Assembly: GCF_022965805.1 (NCBI RefSeq)
Contig: NC_133117.1
Span: forward strand, 13,664,183-13,728,182
DNA: 64,000 bases
Origin: Primulina eburnea
Lineage: Eukaryota; Streptophyta; Magnoliopsida; Lamiales; Gesneriaceae
Direction: 5' to 3'
Positions 46,094 through 58,043 of the stretch are shown in pieces. The position numbers were made by a program, and so were the translations under genes. Below the pieces are notes generated by a model. It saw only the letters and a program-made list of their open reading frames with translations, made no database searches and was not told the origin of the DNA. The first letter of the stretch is position 1. Each line of letters begins with the position of its first letter.

Positions 46094-46517
46094 CATTCTA
46101 CCACCTCTGGTAGGTTCCACTAGAAGAATTTGATTTATGCAACACCTTGTACAAAACCACCCAGCTTAGGACTTACTCACTGCCTAACTGAACTCATAGT
46201 CTAGATTGAAGTCATCACCTTCCAGCCAACACATGTTTAACGTCTGAGTGTCAAAGACTCCATACACATCTTTTACATCTTTGTGCAAGACAGAATTTGA
46301 AAGGTGGTATGTGTGTGTGTGTGTGAGAACTGATCTCTAAAAACTACCCGAAAGTGTTCTCACACACTGAGGGATTCTAAAACTAAGATGATAACACATT
46401 GAAGTGTTCTCTCTAGGCTGATTGCTTCTTCAAAGCTGATAAGAATTATGCGTGCCCTCTCTGTATTTTATCTTTTCACTTGTCAACTCTCATCATTTCT
46501 TCACTGAGCTTCGGCTT

Positions 46518-46527
46518 CTATTTATAG
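46518..46527 (-). promoter_or_regulatory. TATA box of LTR G
   Basis: In the minus sense CTATAAATAG, a textbook plant TATA box, downstream of the CAGTTGAACTG-rich tract at 46740-47480. Confidence 0.7.
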
Positions 46528-47603
46528 GAATTTGGCTGAACGTACAGTGAGACTTAGTGAATGAATTCGTTGAAGTTTGAATTTGTTCCCCCAAAAAGAT
46601 ATCTAGAACATTTGGCTTTAAGCGATGCTGAAACGTCTTTTATTGTATCTTGATCGTACAATAGTTCTTGTACCTTTGTACACAGATGGATTAAGCTTGT
46701 AGTATGTACAAACTTGTTTGTTCCTAACTGATGTTCTGAACTGGTGAGGTGAAGTCAGTTGACTCGTCAGTTGAACTGATTTCACTGATACAGTTGAACT
46801 GGTCAGTTGGGCTCTTCATCAGTTGAACACTTTCTCAGCTGGCCGGGCTTCTGAAGGTCTTCTGCAGAACCACCTATCAACTGGGCAATCAGTTGAACTG
46901 CTCTTGATACTTCAGTTGTACTGGTTCAGTTCGATCAATCATTTGGAACTTTCAGTTTGCGACTCGATAACTTCAGTTTAAGCTTCGTAAATGATTAGTT
47001 CGAAGCCTGATTATTTTTAGTTTTTGTGCACTTATGTAAACTCATTAGAAACAAATAAACAAGTTTTGTTAACATCAAAATCAAGATTGCGAACATGAAA
47101 TATTCCAATAGACTTAATTATTTCGTTGCATTTTGAATCCATTCCTTGATATTTGTCTTGTACTTTTCGACAGCGATTCTTGAAAGTTTTGGATTTAAAC
47201 ACTGATGCAATGTCTATTATTGTCCTTTGGATGGACAATTATTTTTGTACCTTTGTGCACATCTAGATTCCATTGAATAAGCTTGTCGTGTCCTGCAACT
47301 GATTGCTTCTAACTGATGCTTTGAACTGGTCATCTGAACTGATCTTCAGTTGGGATGGTGAAATCAGTTGACTCGTCAGTTGAACTTATTTCACTCTTTC
47401 AATTGAACTAGTCATATGTATGTGCTCTTCATCAGTTGAACTGATTCAGTTCAATTAATCAGTTGGTACTTTCAGTTTGCATTCTTCGATAGTTTCAGTT
47501 ACGTTTAGCTAACTACATACTTAGGTAAGTTCACTAGTAAGAAAATAACAAGTTTTGTTAACATCAAAATCAAACAAGATTGAAAACATGAAATGTTCCA
47601 ACA

Positions 47604-48159
47604 AACTTGATCGTTAACCTCTTCACAACTGAACTCCTCATCTATATATAGTTCTTCGATTCCAGTGGTCACATTGAATGATTATTTAATGGTATCTGTT
47701 GAGTCGTATTTTAGTCTATGTAGACATCCTTTTTCTGACAGAGGTACGGTGCATTAGACTATTAAGCTTCGTATATTCTGCTTTGGTACGGACTGTCAGT
47801 TTGTCTACTGAGATTCAAATTGCAATTGATGACGTACTAATTGATTATGAGTCAAACAGGTCGACTGATCAGTTCAGCTGGTTTATATCAGTTCTAACTG
47901 ATGTTCTTTCATTTTGAAAGTTCTGAAATCAGTTCAGTTTGATCGTTTCAGTTCAGCTCTATCAGTTCTGCGAATAATATTTTCATTTTTAGTCTTCAGT
48001 TATGATATCCGATATGTTTATCAATATTCGATTCATCATATTGAGACTTATTAATACTTATGAGAACTCAAGTTTATTACTTCAGTTCTTAGTCCATTTC
48101 AGTCTGATATGTCTCTTTCAGTTCTGAGATCAGTTACGTTCTTTCAGTTCAGTTGCTTG
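47604..48159 (-). repeat. H, minus-strand LTR remnant, left part
   Basis: It carries CAGTTC/CAGTTGA words and a minus TATA (CTATATATAG, 47642-47651), like G but different in sequence. It continues at 57977-58043, where in its own sense it begins TGTTGGAATC. It is split by copia element I, whose TSD is GCTTG (48155-48159). Confidence 0.6.
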
Positions 48160-50560
48160 TGTTAGAGTGGGTACCCGGCAAGCCAACTTATGGCTTGGAC
48201 TTTATTGACTCTAATGTAAAACAATCTTTATTTTAATATAATTTTACGATTTTATTCGATTATGGCATTATACTTTATCTGTATACCCATGCAAGCTGCA
48301 TAGATAAAGTCCTTGAATATACAATAGGTACCATGAGGTCTGCGACTCAACGTAAGATCATGAAACTCTTTAGCAAGTGTACCGTATATTCTAAACAGGT
48401 TCCTAGTCGAATCAGCCGCCTAAAACAAGGATAAAGGTCGCTCGAGCTCGAGACTAGCATTTGTGATGTAAACGCCAAGTTTCATTGGCAAGGGCATGGA
48501 GATGTCCATTCACACAGATGGGTGATCATATGATGATGCACTGAACAACCCTCCCTCGGACTATCCAAGTGGTTCCCACTTATCGAGTGGAATAGTCCAC
48601 GGTTATGGTTGTACACCATTAGTCCTTTGACCCGGGACAATGTAGGGGCTATACGTACTAGCATGCACTTTGATCCGTTTACCGACTCCATTGAGGGTCA
48701 TCAGGTGGCGAGGTTGGGTGTAGTTTCGAAATACGTATGAGCAAATGCATTGTACTCGGGGATTCAACGTTCGCCTACGGGAGAAGATATCCTATGTGAT
48801 CTGATAAGTTAATAGTGCAAGGAGTCTCTGGCCAGAGCAAGAAATGTGCTTTAGGAAAAGGTGTTTTCTTAGTTGAAAATACCATGTCACTATTAGTACT
48901 AAAAGATAAATCGCATCGTTATCGAATTCATATGCAACTCTCGATATACCAATGGTTGCAGATTCGATCGGGATATATGTGTTGAAGGGACCGTACTATA
49001 CGCTAACCATGACTAAAGGTTCTTGCAGGCACTATCAGTGATACCTAGGGGATCATGGGGCGATGCTACTAGACGCTATTACCATGATCCGATGGGTGCA
49101 ATCAGAAGTGAGTTCTGACATTCTTGATCAAGGAGTTGATGAAAAGAATGGGGTTAACTAGGGTAAACCCGAATAAGAATAAATGTTATTCTGAATCACA
49201 TGGAGATGTGAACCCACGGCTAGCTGTATCCCTGAACCATTGAGGGTCACACAAGTATCGGATTCTGTGTTCCCGTTGAGATAGTCAAATTTCAAGGAGT
49301 TGGAATTTGGCGAGTATTGTTTGATGGAGATCAAACAGTAAGCTTATAAAGGAGTTTATGAGCTGATTCCATATGATGGAAGAAGTGGAAGTTAGCATGA
49401 TTTCTAAATAAGGAAGGAGAGTGGAACTGCCTGTTTTGTGAAGGAGTTCACTAAAACTGGCAGCTACCAAATATGGTAACTGTCATATATGGCAAGTTCT
49501 AAATTTGGTAAATGAAAATTTTGATCTTCGAAATTTTCGATTTTCATTATATAAACAAAATTTGTATCCTTGGTACATCGGCGCTCTCGGATCGTCGTTC
49601 GGGGTTAAAATGAGTTCGGAATAATTTTTTTAGTGAATTTGGAATTTACTAATTAAATGATTATGCTAGTAGTGGTGACTACAAACTTGCACAAGTTCTC
49701 ATATATGTTCTAGAGGAGTCTAAAATTAAATTAACGAATGAGTTAATTTATTAATTAAATAATGGTTATTTAATTTAATTAATATACATGTATATTTTAT
49801 ATGGAGATATAAATTATGTGTATATAATATTATTATATCATGTATTATTAAATGTTAATAAAATAAATTATATGAGAGTTTAAATATAATGAAATTATTA
49901 GAGTCCTTGTGTGAGATGGACTCCTAATTATATTATGAGTCTCACTCTTTAAATACAACATTAGGGCTTATTGTTTGATGATGAAAATTTGCACACAAAG
50001 CAAATCAAAATCCTTCTTTTTCCCCCTTGAAACCCACGGCCAACCTCATGTTTTTGGTGGAAATTTTAGCCATGAAAGCAAATGGGATTTGCTTTATTGT
50101 TGATTAAAAAATCAATAATTAATTGTTAATTATTGGTTAATAATCAATTAGCACAAGATCCATGATTTAAAATCATGGAAGTCTCGGCCACTTGCAAAAT
50201 TTCGAAGAAAATATTCGGCTTTTTGGTTTCTTCCACGCCGCGCTATACTAACTCCGAATTTTGGAAATTTGGAGGCAACAGTCTCAACGCAAAATCGTTT
50301 GTGATTTCTAGTGCAATCCAAGCGAGGAACATACCTTTCGATCGTGGACCTAATTAGACGGTCAAAGGAGGCAAGCCGTTCGTAGAGATTTACAAGAAGG
50401 GCTATATCTGCCTCAAACAGAATAGTTTGGAGTCCAGCGTTTAGAACGTAAAGGTATAATTCTTAGAACACCCTATGAATTGTTTAAACACACGACGCCC
50501 AAGAACAAAATATTTTAAACTTCCGCTGCATCTTGGGCGCGAGAATACAATGTCCCAACA
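48160..50560 (+). repeat. 5' LTR of copia element I
   Basis: 2401 bp, TGTTAGAGTGGG to GTCCCAACA. It aligns end to end with 55564-57971, with scattered substitutions and short indels. No GC-dyad cassette. Confidence 0.93.
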
Positions 50561-50561
50561 G

Positions 50562-50574
50562 TGGTATCAGAGCC
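50562..50574 (+). other. Primer-binding site of copia element I
   Basis: TGGTATCAGAGCC follows the LTR by one base, an exact initiator-Met tRNA match. Confidence 0.92.
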
Positions 50575-50726
50575 AGGTTATTCTCTATCGTGTGTTTTTA
50601 TTAAATTGTGTTGAGTTTATTATTTCTAACCGCGTAATAATTTTTATGAAAAACGTCCCTAAAAATTATTTTTGAAAAATCTGTTTTTGAAAAAAAAACG
50701 TTTAAAACAAATATTTTTTTTGGGTC

Positions 50727-50975
50727 AGCCCGGAATTGTTCCGGGCAGACGCGTGCGCGCAGGCGCTGCACGGCAGGCTCGCAGCGCGCGTGCACGGTGC
50801 CGCACGGCAGGCGCAGGCGCGCGCGCACGGCCTGCACGCCTGTGCGCGCGGCCAGCGCACATCGCGCCAGCCAGCGCCTGATCGGATAGGGCAGCGGGCG
50901 GGAGGGTGCCCGGGAATGTCTCGAGTACCGTGCTGGGTCGTGGGCTTGAATTGTTCAGGCCCGGGGGCGGTTTTC
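50727..50975 (+). repeat. GC-rich low-complexity tract in copia leader
   Basis: A stretch dominated by GCGCGC, GCACGG and GCAGGC words between AT-rich flanks. It gives overlapping Ala/Arg-rich frames on both strands with no protein similarity. No gag motif is seen here. Confidence 0.6.
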
Positions 50976-51903
50976 TGATTTTTTAAAGTTGGGGTTAAAT
51001 TGATATTTTATGAAAATACTGACGATTTTAGCCAAACAATAATTTTTATAAAATCAATTTCTTACAAAATAAATAATTAAAATTTGATTTGAATTATTTA
51101 TGGTAAAAGGTGTTTTACAAGAAATTTAATTATTTGAAATTAAATAAAAGTGTTTATTTAATTTGATAATTATGGCGGTTAGTGATAATTTACGAGATAC
51201 ACGATTTATTGATAGTATGTGATATTATCGGATTTATATAATATATGATATTATATGTTAAAAGGATGATCGAGAGCCATGACCAATTTGCTAGGGTTAT
51301 GTTAGGTTTTTACATGTTGTATTTTTTATTATTTGATAATTAAAAGTGGACCTGGCTTATGGTCCGTTCCCACCCTCTAAATTTGTATCCCAATGTGCCA
51401 TGGATATTTAATGTAAATATTAGAATTAGTGGGAGATCAAGATTTGAAGACGGTGGGCCCGAGAACCTTGAAAGGAGTTTTGAAGATCGAAAACAAGTAA
51501 ATTTTGGAAGCTTATGTAATAGTTGCATTTGCATCCCTGCATTTCCCTAGGCTATGGACATGGATCCGTATGTGGCTCGTACGGATCAATTAGCTCTCGG
51601 TTATCGATCATCCTTTATTATTATTTGTGATGTATGTGATATATTATAAATAATATGTATGTGCGTTATTATTAATATAATGACAAGAGTTGCATGAATC
51701 CGACAATCATACAAACGATCATGGCACGAGTTTTTTAAAATTAATGATTAGACAAATTTTTAAAATTAAAATCCCTCATTTTGGATGAGATCCAAAATTT
51801 AAATCAAGCCCATTAAAAGGATAATTAAAAGAAAGTTTAATAATTCCTTGCCTTCCATCAACGGTGGTTGCATGATGAACGCTACCCGCGGTCAGTGTCT
51901 GGC

Positions 51904-52187
51904 TCATATTATTGGGGAGGCCTGGACGCCGGAAAGCTGTGACTTCCACTGACATATTTGATGTGAACTACGTGGAACTCCCATGACTTCGGCTCATATT
52001 ATTGGGGGATCTCATGGCGACCGTCCATTAAGGTTCAACATTGATGGGCCGGGCTCGACACGTGAAGAGAAAGGGGATCATATTATTGGACCCTCCTCAA
52101 ACGTGAGGCAAAATTACGTAAGGGTTGCAAGGAGTTGCAATTGGGATCTACCTTTTGGAAGTTATGATTGGCTGATATTATTCGGGA
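51904..52187 (+). repeat. Four spaced CATATTATTGG repeats in copia leader
   Basis: TCATATTATTGG occurs at 51904, 51994 and 52078, with a variant TGATATTATTCGG at 52173, spaced 90, 84 and 95 bp. The first two share GGCTCATATTATTGGGG. The sequence between copies differs. The open frame at 51983-52261 is accidental. Confidence 0.65.
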
Positions 52188-52449
52188 TCATAATTTTGCA
52201 ATTGGGCCTTTCGTACTCACTAAGGAAATTGGATTTCCCGCTTGTCGTCAAAGGGTCGTGAAAATGTAAAAATAGTGGGAGGCACATCGTAAAAACAAAA
52301 GACCATATTTTATGTCTTATAAAATATTTTAAAATAGTCGGTAACGTTTATTCTGTTTCCATATCAGTATATTTACGATTTCGTCGCGTAATCCATTTCT
52401 ATCATTAAAACAAGCTAACCGAACACTAATTTTCAAGATTGGCAGAGAA

Positions 52450-52860
52450 AATTGTTCTAAATTCAGAGAGAATAGCATACACACTAATGTCAGTCTTGCT
52501 GAACTGACTAAGCATGCAAGATGGTAGGACCATAGTATGCAAGCTAAAGTGTTATATGCTAGCGCCTATGTCAAATGAACTGTAGAGACAGTTTGAGGAA
52601 ATATCGAATGCTGCTGACATTCAAATAACACATGCAAGTATTGCATGGTGCATGAAACTCGCATAATGATGCACACTACTTAGGAGCTCATGACCACACG
52701 TATGCAAGATGGGGCTCTTGCCCATGAGCATAGTGTATATATGATTGGGCCTATTGAGAAGGTGGTGGGCCTGAAATTTGACAAAGCTCGATAATTTAGA
52801 ACATGTATGTTTCACTGCTAGAAGCCTGGACATAAGAAATTATCTGGGCCAGAAATGTTT
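52450..52860 (+). pseudogene. Copia element I gag remnant
   Basis: Pieces of copia gag remain in broken frames: MSNEL-RQFEEISNAADI near 52565-52620 and a zinc-knuckle remnant at 52804-52845 (C-M-F-H-C, stop, KPGHKK) whose last Cys is Ser. Several stops interrupt it. The earlier gag part between 52261 and 52450 is not recognisable. Confidence 0.65.
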
Positions 52861-52939
52861 TGGCAATGATAAGTGAATGTCCAAGTAAACATGATTTCAA
52901 CGACAACCAAAAGAAAACAAGATTGTCTAAAATAAAGCA

Positions 52940-53730
52940 CATTTCTGGCACGTTAGGCCAGCATACATTTACCAAAGAAGGATTTACAATCTAGTAGGAG
53001 AGGGCATGTTTGACTCGTCAGACATAAACTCTCTAAAAGTATGTGAGTCTTGTCTGAAAGGAAAAATGACCAAGGCCCCTTTCCTAGGGAAAGTGGAATG
53101 TGCACATGATCTGTTGGATTTGATCCATACAGATGTGTGTGGCCCGCTAAGTGTTAGCACGAGATTTGGTCATTCCTACTTCATTACCTTCACCGATGAC
53201 CATTCGAGGTTTGGGTATGTGTATTTAATGAAATACAAGTCTGAAGCCTTTGAAAAGTTCGAAGAATTCAGAGCAGAAGTAAAGAAACAATTAAGAAAGA
53301 GTATTAAAACACTACGATTATTTCGGGGTGGAGAATACTTGAGTACTCGGTTTCAAGACTACCTTAACGAGAATAGGATTCTCACACAGTGGGCTCCGCC
53401 TGCCACACCCCAGTTGAGTTGTGTGTCAAAACGTCGTAATCGGACATTGATGGAAATGGTCCGATCTATGATGGGATTCACTGAGTTGCCGCCATCCTTT
53501 TGGGGATATGCGTTTGAAACAGCGGCAATGTTGTTGAATCAAGTCCAAACAAAGGCAGTGAAGAAAACTCCATATGAGATATGGATGGGAAATATTCTTT
53601 CTTAATAATATGGGGATGCTCTGCTTACGTGAAGCAAGCACTGGGAGACAAATTGGAAAGTAGAGCCAATTTATGCTACTTTGTGGGATATCCAAATAAT
53701 TATGTTGGATACTACTTCTATTTATCCTAG
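52940..53730 (+). pseudogene. Copia element I integrase
   Basis: A GAG-pre-integrase zinc segment (FWHV, RIYNLVGEGMFDSS, VCESCLKGKMTKAPF) leads into the integrase core: LIHTDVCGPL and ITFTDDHSRFGYVY with core Asp. A damaged second-Asp segment reads LFRGGEYLS where the family has SDxGGEYLS, and the Glu region is altered (SCVSKRRNRTLMEMVRSMM). The longest frame is 53006-53605; it then frameshifts and stops. The normally upstream protease is absent. Confidence 0.85.
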
Positions 53731-55558
53731 TGAAACAAAGGGGTTTCTTTCAAGGAATGCCAACTTCTTAGAGAAGGAGTTTCTATTAGATAGAAAAGTC
53801 ATGATGATAGAACTCGATCGGATTCGAGAACCACCCATGACACATATAGCATAATCCACACCCCAACAGCCAATAAAAGAAACACAAGATCTTAGAAGAT
53901 CCGAAAGGATCTCAAGGCCACCTAAAAGGTTGAGCCTGCTTCTTGAAGAGGGCCTAGGTGAGCCCATTCCTAGATGTGATCCAAGAAATTTGAAGGACGC
54001 ATTGTCTGATGTCGATTCATCTAGATGGCTTGAATCCATGCAGTCCGAGATGGACTCCATGTATTCGAACCAAGTATGGTCCTTAGTGGATCCACCAGAG
54101 GGAATTGTTCCCACAGGATGCAAATGGATTTACAAAAGGAAACTTGGAACGGATGAGAATGTGGTGACCTTCAAAGCTAGATTGGTAGCAAAAAGATATA
54201 CTCAAAGACAAGGTGTTAACTATGAGCAAATATTTTCTCTAGTCACGATATTCAAGTCCATTAGGATACTTCTAGCCATAGCAGCATGGTATGACTATGA
54301 AATATGGCAGATGGATGTGAATACAGCCTTCCTTAATGGGGATATTAAGGAAGAGATTTACATGTCTCAACATGAAGGATTCACATCAGTAGGAAGTGAG
54401 CATAAAGTATGCAAACTTCAGAGATCCATTTATGGATTCAAACAGGCATCAAGGAGCTGGAACCTCAGATTTAACAACAGCATCAAAGAGTTTGATTTTG
54501 AAAAAAAAATCCTGAGGGACCTTGTGTATACAAGAAGATTAGTGAGAATGCAGTGACATTCCTAGTGCTTTATGTTGATGACATACTACTCATTGGGAAT
54601 GATGTAGGGATGTTGCAGTCAACTAAAGTATGGTTAGCTGGTAAGTTCTCCATGAAGGATATGAGTGAAGCATCATATGTATTAGGAATACAGATCTATA
54701 GGGATAGATCAAAAGGATGCTAGGGCTCACCCAATCCACATATATCGATACCATACTGAGGATATTCTCTATGGAGGAGTCCATGAGAGGATATCTCCCA
54801 ATGTCTCATGCTGTGAATCTATCTAAGTTTATGTGCCCTAAGACTGATAAAGAGATAGAAACCACGAGCCGCATGCCAGCTGCGTCTGCCATAGGCAGTA
54901 TTATGTATGGTATGATATCTACTCAACCTGATGTGGCATATGCATGTTGCCAGCTGATATCAGTCGAATCCCGGTCCACTGCATTGGAAAGCAGTGATGA
55001 ACATTCTTAAGTACTTAAGAAGAACTACGAATTTGTTCTTAGTATACGGAGTTGAGAACTAAAATTGGAAGGCTACATTGATTCTAGCTTGCAAACAAAT
55101 GTGGATGATTCGAAATCAACCTCTGGATTTGTATTCAAGCTCAATGGTGGTGTTGTCTCTTGGAAGAGTTCCAAGCAAGACACCACGGCGGATTCAACCA
55201 CTGAGGCCGAATACATAGCTGCATCGGCTGCAGCAAAGGAGGGTGTTTGGATGAGGAATTGATCCAAGAGTTGGGTGTCATTCCTCAAACATTTGATCCA
55301 ATCCCGGTCTACTGTGACAACACCAGTGCCATAGCGTAAGCGAAGGAACCGAGGTCTCATCAGCGATCCAAACATATACTGCGCAAGTTCCACATAATCC
55401 GAGAGATTGTGGGAGGAGGAAATATTTCAGTAGAGAGAGTCACCTCAAAAGATAACGTTGCTGATCCACTGACGAAACCCCTGCCAGGACTATTGTTTAA
55501 GAAGCATCGCGAAGCAATGGGTCTAAGATCTATGGGTAGTTGGCTATAGGGCAAGTGG
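53731..55558 (+). pseudogene. Copia element I reverse transcriptase and RNase H
   Basis: RT begins after a RRSERISRPPKR segment: WLESMQSEMDSM, CKWIYKRKLG, FKARLVAKRYTQ, DVNTAFLNGDI and SIYGFKQASRSW. A run of nine A (54501-54509), where the family reading needs seven, shifts the frame. The YVDD catalytic box (54571-54582) is intact in the next frame. RNase H follows: DVAYACCQL, the GYIDSS segment, TSGFVF, SSKQDTTADSTTEAEYIAAS, CDNTSAI and KDNVADPLTKPL. Stops lie near 55008 and 55259, among others. Confidence 0.88.
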
Positions 55559-55563
55559 GAGAT
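55550..55563 (+). other. Polypurine tract of copia element I
   Basis: The GGCAAGTGGGAGAT stretch immediately precedes the TG of the 3' LTR. Confidence 0.85.
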
Positions 55564-57971
55564 TGTTAGAGTGGGTGCCCGGCAAGCCAACTTATGGCTT
55601 GGGCTTTATTGACTCTAATGTAAAACAATCTTTATTTTAATATTATTTTACGATTTTATTCGATTATGGCATTATACTTTATCTGTATACCCATGAAAGC
55701 TGCATAGATAAAGTCCTTGAATATACAATAGATACCATGAGGTCTGAGACTCAACGTAAGATCATGAAACTCATTAGGAAGTGTACCGTATAATCTAAAC
55801 AGGTTCCTAGTCGAATCAGCCGCCTAAAACAAGGATAAATGTCGCTCGAGCTCGAGACTAGCATCTGTGATGTAAACGCCATGTTTCATTGGCAAGGACA
55901 TGGAGATGTCCATTCACACAGATGGGTAATCATATGATGATGCACTGAACAACCCTCCCTCGGACTATCCAAGTGGTTCCCACTTGCCGAGTGGAATAGT
56001 CCGCGGTTATGGTTGTACACCATTAGTCCATTGACCCTGGACAATGTAGGGGCAATACGTACTAGCATGCACTTTGATTCGTTTACCGACTCCATTGAGG
56101 GTTATCAAGTGGCGAGGTTGGGTGTAGTTTCGAAATACGTAGGAGCAAATTCATTGTACTCGGGGATTCACCGTTCGCCTACGGGAGAAGATATCCTATG
56201 TGATCTGATGAGTTATTGTGCAAGGAGTCTCTGGCCAGAGCAAAAAATGTGCTTTATGAAAAGGTGTTTTCTTAGTTGCACATACCATGTCACTATTAGT
56301 ACTAAAAGATAAATCGCATCGTTATCGAATTCATATGCAACTCTCGATATACCAATGGTTGCAGATTCGATCGGGATATATGTGTTGAAGAGACCGTACT
56401 GTACGCTAACCATGACTAAGGTTCTTGCAGGCACTATCAGTGATACCTAGGGGATCATGGGGCGATGCTACTAGACGCTATTACCATGATCCGATGGGTG
56501 CAATCAGAAGTGAGTTCTGACATTCTTGATCAAGGAGTTGAGGAAAAGAATGGGGTTAACTAGGGTAAACCCGAATAAGAATAAATGTTATTCTGAATCA
56601 CATGGAGTTGTGAACCCACGGCTGGCTGTATCCCTGAACCATTGAGGGTCACACAAGTATCGGATTCTGTGTTCTCGTTGAGATAGTCAAATTTCAAGGA
56701 GTTGGAATTTGGCGACTATAGTTTGATGGAGATCAAACAGGAAGCTTATAAAGGAGTTTATGAGCTGATTCCATATGATGGAAGAAGTGGAAGTTAGCAT
56801 GATTTCTAAATAAGGAAGGAGAGTGGAACTGCCTGTTTTGTGAAGGAGTTCTCTAAAACTGGCAGCTACCAAATATGGTAACTGTCATATATGGCAAGGT
56901 CTAAATTTGGTAAATGAAAATTTTGATCTTCGAAATTTTCGATTTTCATTATATGAACAAGATTTGTATCTTTGGTACATCGGCGCTCTCGGATCGTCGT
57001 TCGGGGTTATAATGAATTCGGAATCATTTTTTTAGTGAATTTGGAATTTACTAATTAAATGATTGTGCTAGTAGTGGTGACTACTAACTTGTACAAGTTC
57101 TCATATATGTTCTAGAGGAGTCTAGAATTAAATTAACGAATGAGTTAATTTATTAATTAAATAATGGTTATTTAATTTAATTAATATACATGTATATATT
57201 TTATATGGAGATATAAAATATGTGTATATAATATTATATAATGTATTATTAAAGGTTAATAAATACATTATATATTAATTATATGAGAGTTTAAATATAA
57301 TGAAATTATTAGAGACCTTGTGTGAGATGGACTCCTAATTAGATTAGGAGTCTCAGTCTTTAAATACAACATGAGGGCTTATTGTTTGATGATGAAAATT
57401 TGCACACAAAGCAAATCAAAATCCTTCTTTTTCTCCCTTGAAACCCACGGCCAACCTCATGTTTTTGGTGGAAATTTTTGCCATGAAAGCAAATGAGATT
57501 TGCTTTATTGTTGATTAAAAAATCAATAATTAATTATTAATTATTGATTAATAATAAATTAGTACAAGATCCATGATTTAAAATCATGGAAGTCTCGGCC
57601 ACTTGCAAAATCTCAAGGAAAATATTCGGCTTTTTTGTTTCTTCCACGCCGCGCTATACCAACTCCGAATTTTGGAAATTTGGAGACAACAGTCTCAACG
57701 CAAAATCGTTTGTGATTTCTAGTGTAATCCAAGCGAGGAACATAACTTTCGATCGTGGACCTAATTAGAAGGTCAAAGGAGGCAAGCCGTTCGTAGGGAT
57801 TTACAAGAAGGGCTATATCCGCCTCAAACAGAATAGTTTGGAGTCCAGCGTTTAGAACGCAAATGTATAATTCTTAGAACACCCTATGAATATTTTAAAC
57901 ACACGACGCCCAAGAATAAAATATTTTAAACTTCCGCTGCATCTTGGGTGCGAGAATACGATGTCCCAACA
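55564..57971 (+). repeat. 3' LTR of copia element I
   Basis: 2408 bp, ending ATGTCCCAACA, then TSD GCTTG and H sequence. Confidence 0.93.
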
Positions 57972-57976
57972 GCTTG

Positions 57977-58043
57977 TTCAGTTCAGGCCTTCTGTTCTTT
58001 TACTGATCAGTTATTCAAACGCTAAAACTTATAGATTCCAACA
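57977..58043 (-). repeat. H, right part
   Basis: It resumes H after copia I. In the minus sense it begins TGTTGGAATCTATAAG. Confidence 0.55.

Larger units (their letters stand above)
38689..47603 (-). mobile_element. G, minus-strand LTR interrupted by A2
   Basis: Outside nested A2 it spans about 1.86 kb. It runs from TGATGGGCACC (38689) to TGTTCCAACA (ending 47603), so in its own sense it begins TGTTGGAACATTTC. A TATA box (46518-46527) is downstream of a region rich in CAGTTGAACTG words. The U3 side is duplicated in tandem (about 46600-47113 and 47180-47603, each ending near a CATGAAAT-TTCCAA segment). No internal coding region was seen, so it is probably a solo LTR. No TSD was found (left TCGTG, right AACTT). 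Confidence 0.6.
48160..57971 (+). mobile_element. Ty1/copia element I with TSD GCTTG
   Basis: LTRs 48160-50560 and 55564-57971 flank 5.0 kb with primer-binding site, gag remnant, integrase, RT and RNase H in copia order. TSD GCTTG is at 48155-48159 and 57972-57976. The protease region is missing between the gag zinc knuckle and the integrase zinc region. Stops and a poly-A frameshift break the polyprotein. Confidence 0.95.

Noticed and set aside
38684..47608. TSD for LTR G.
   Set aside because: The flanks TCGTG and AACTT do not match.
50601..50978. Ala/Arg-rich open frames on both strands.
   Set aside because: They reflect the GC-rich low-complexity tract in the copia leader and resemble no known protein.
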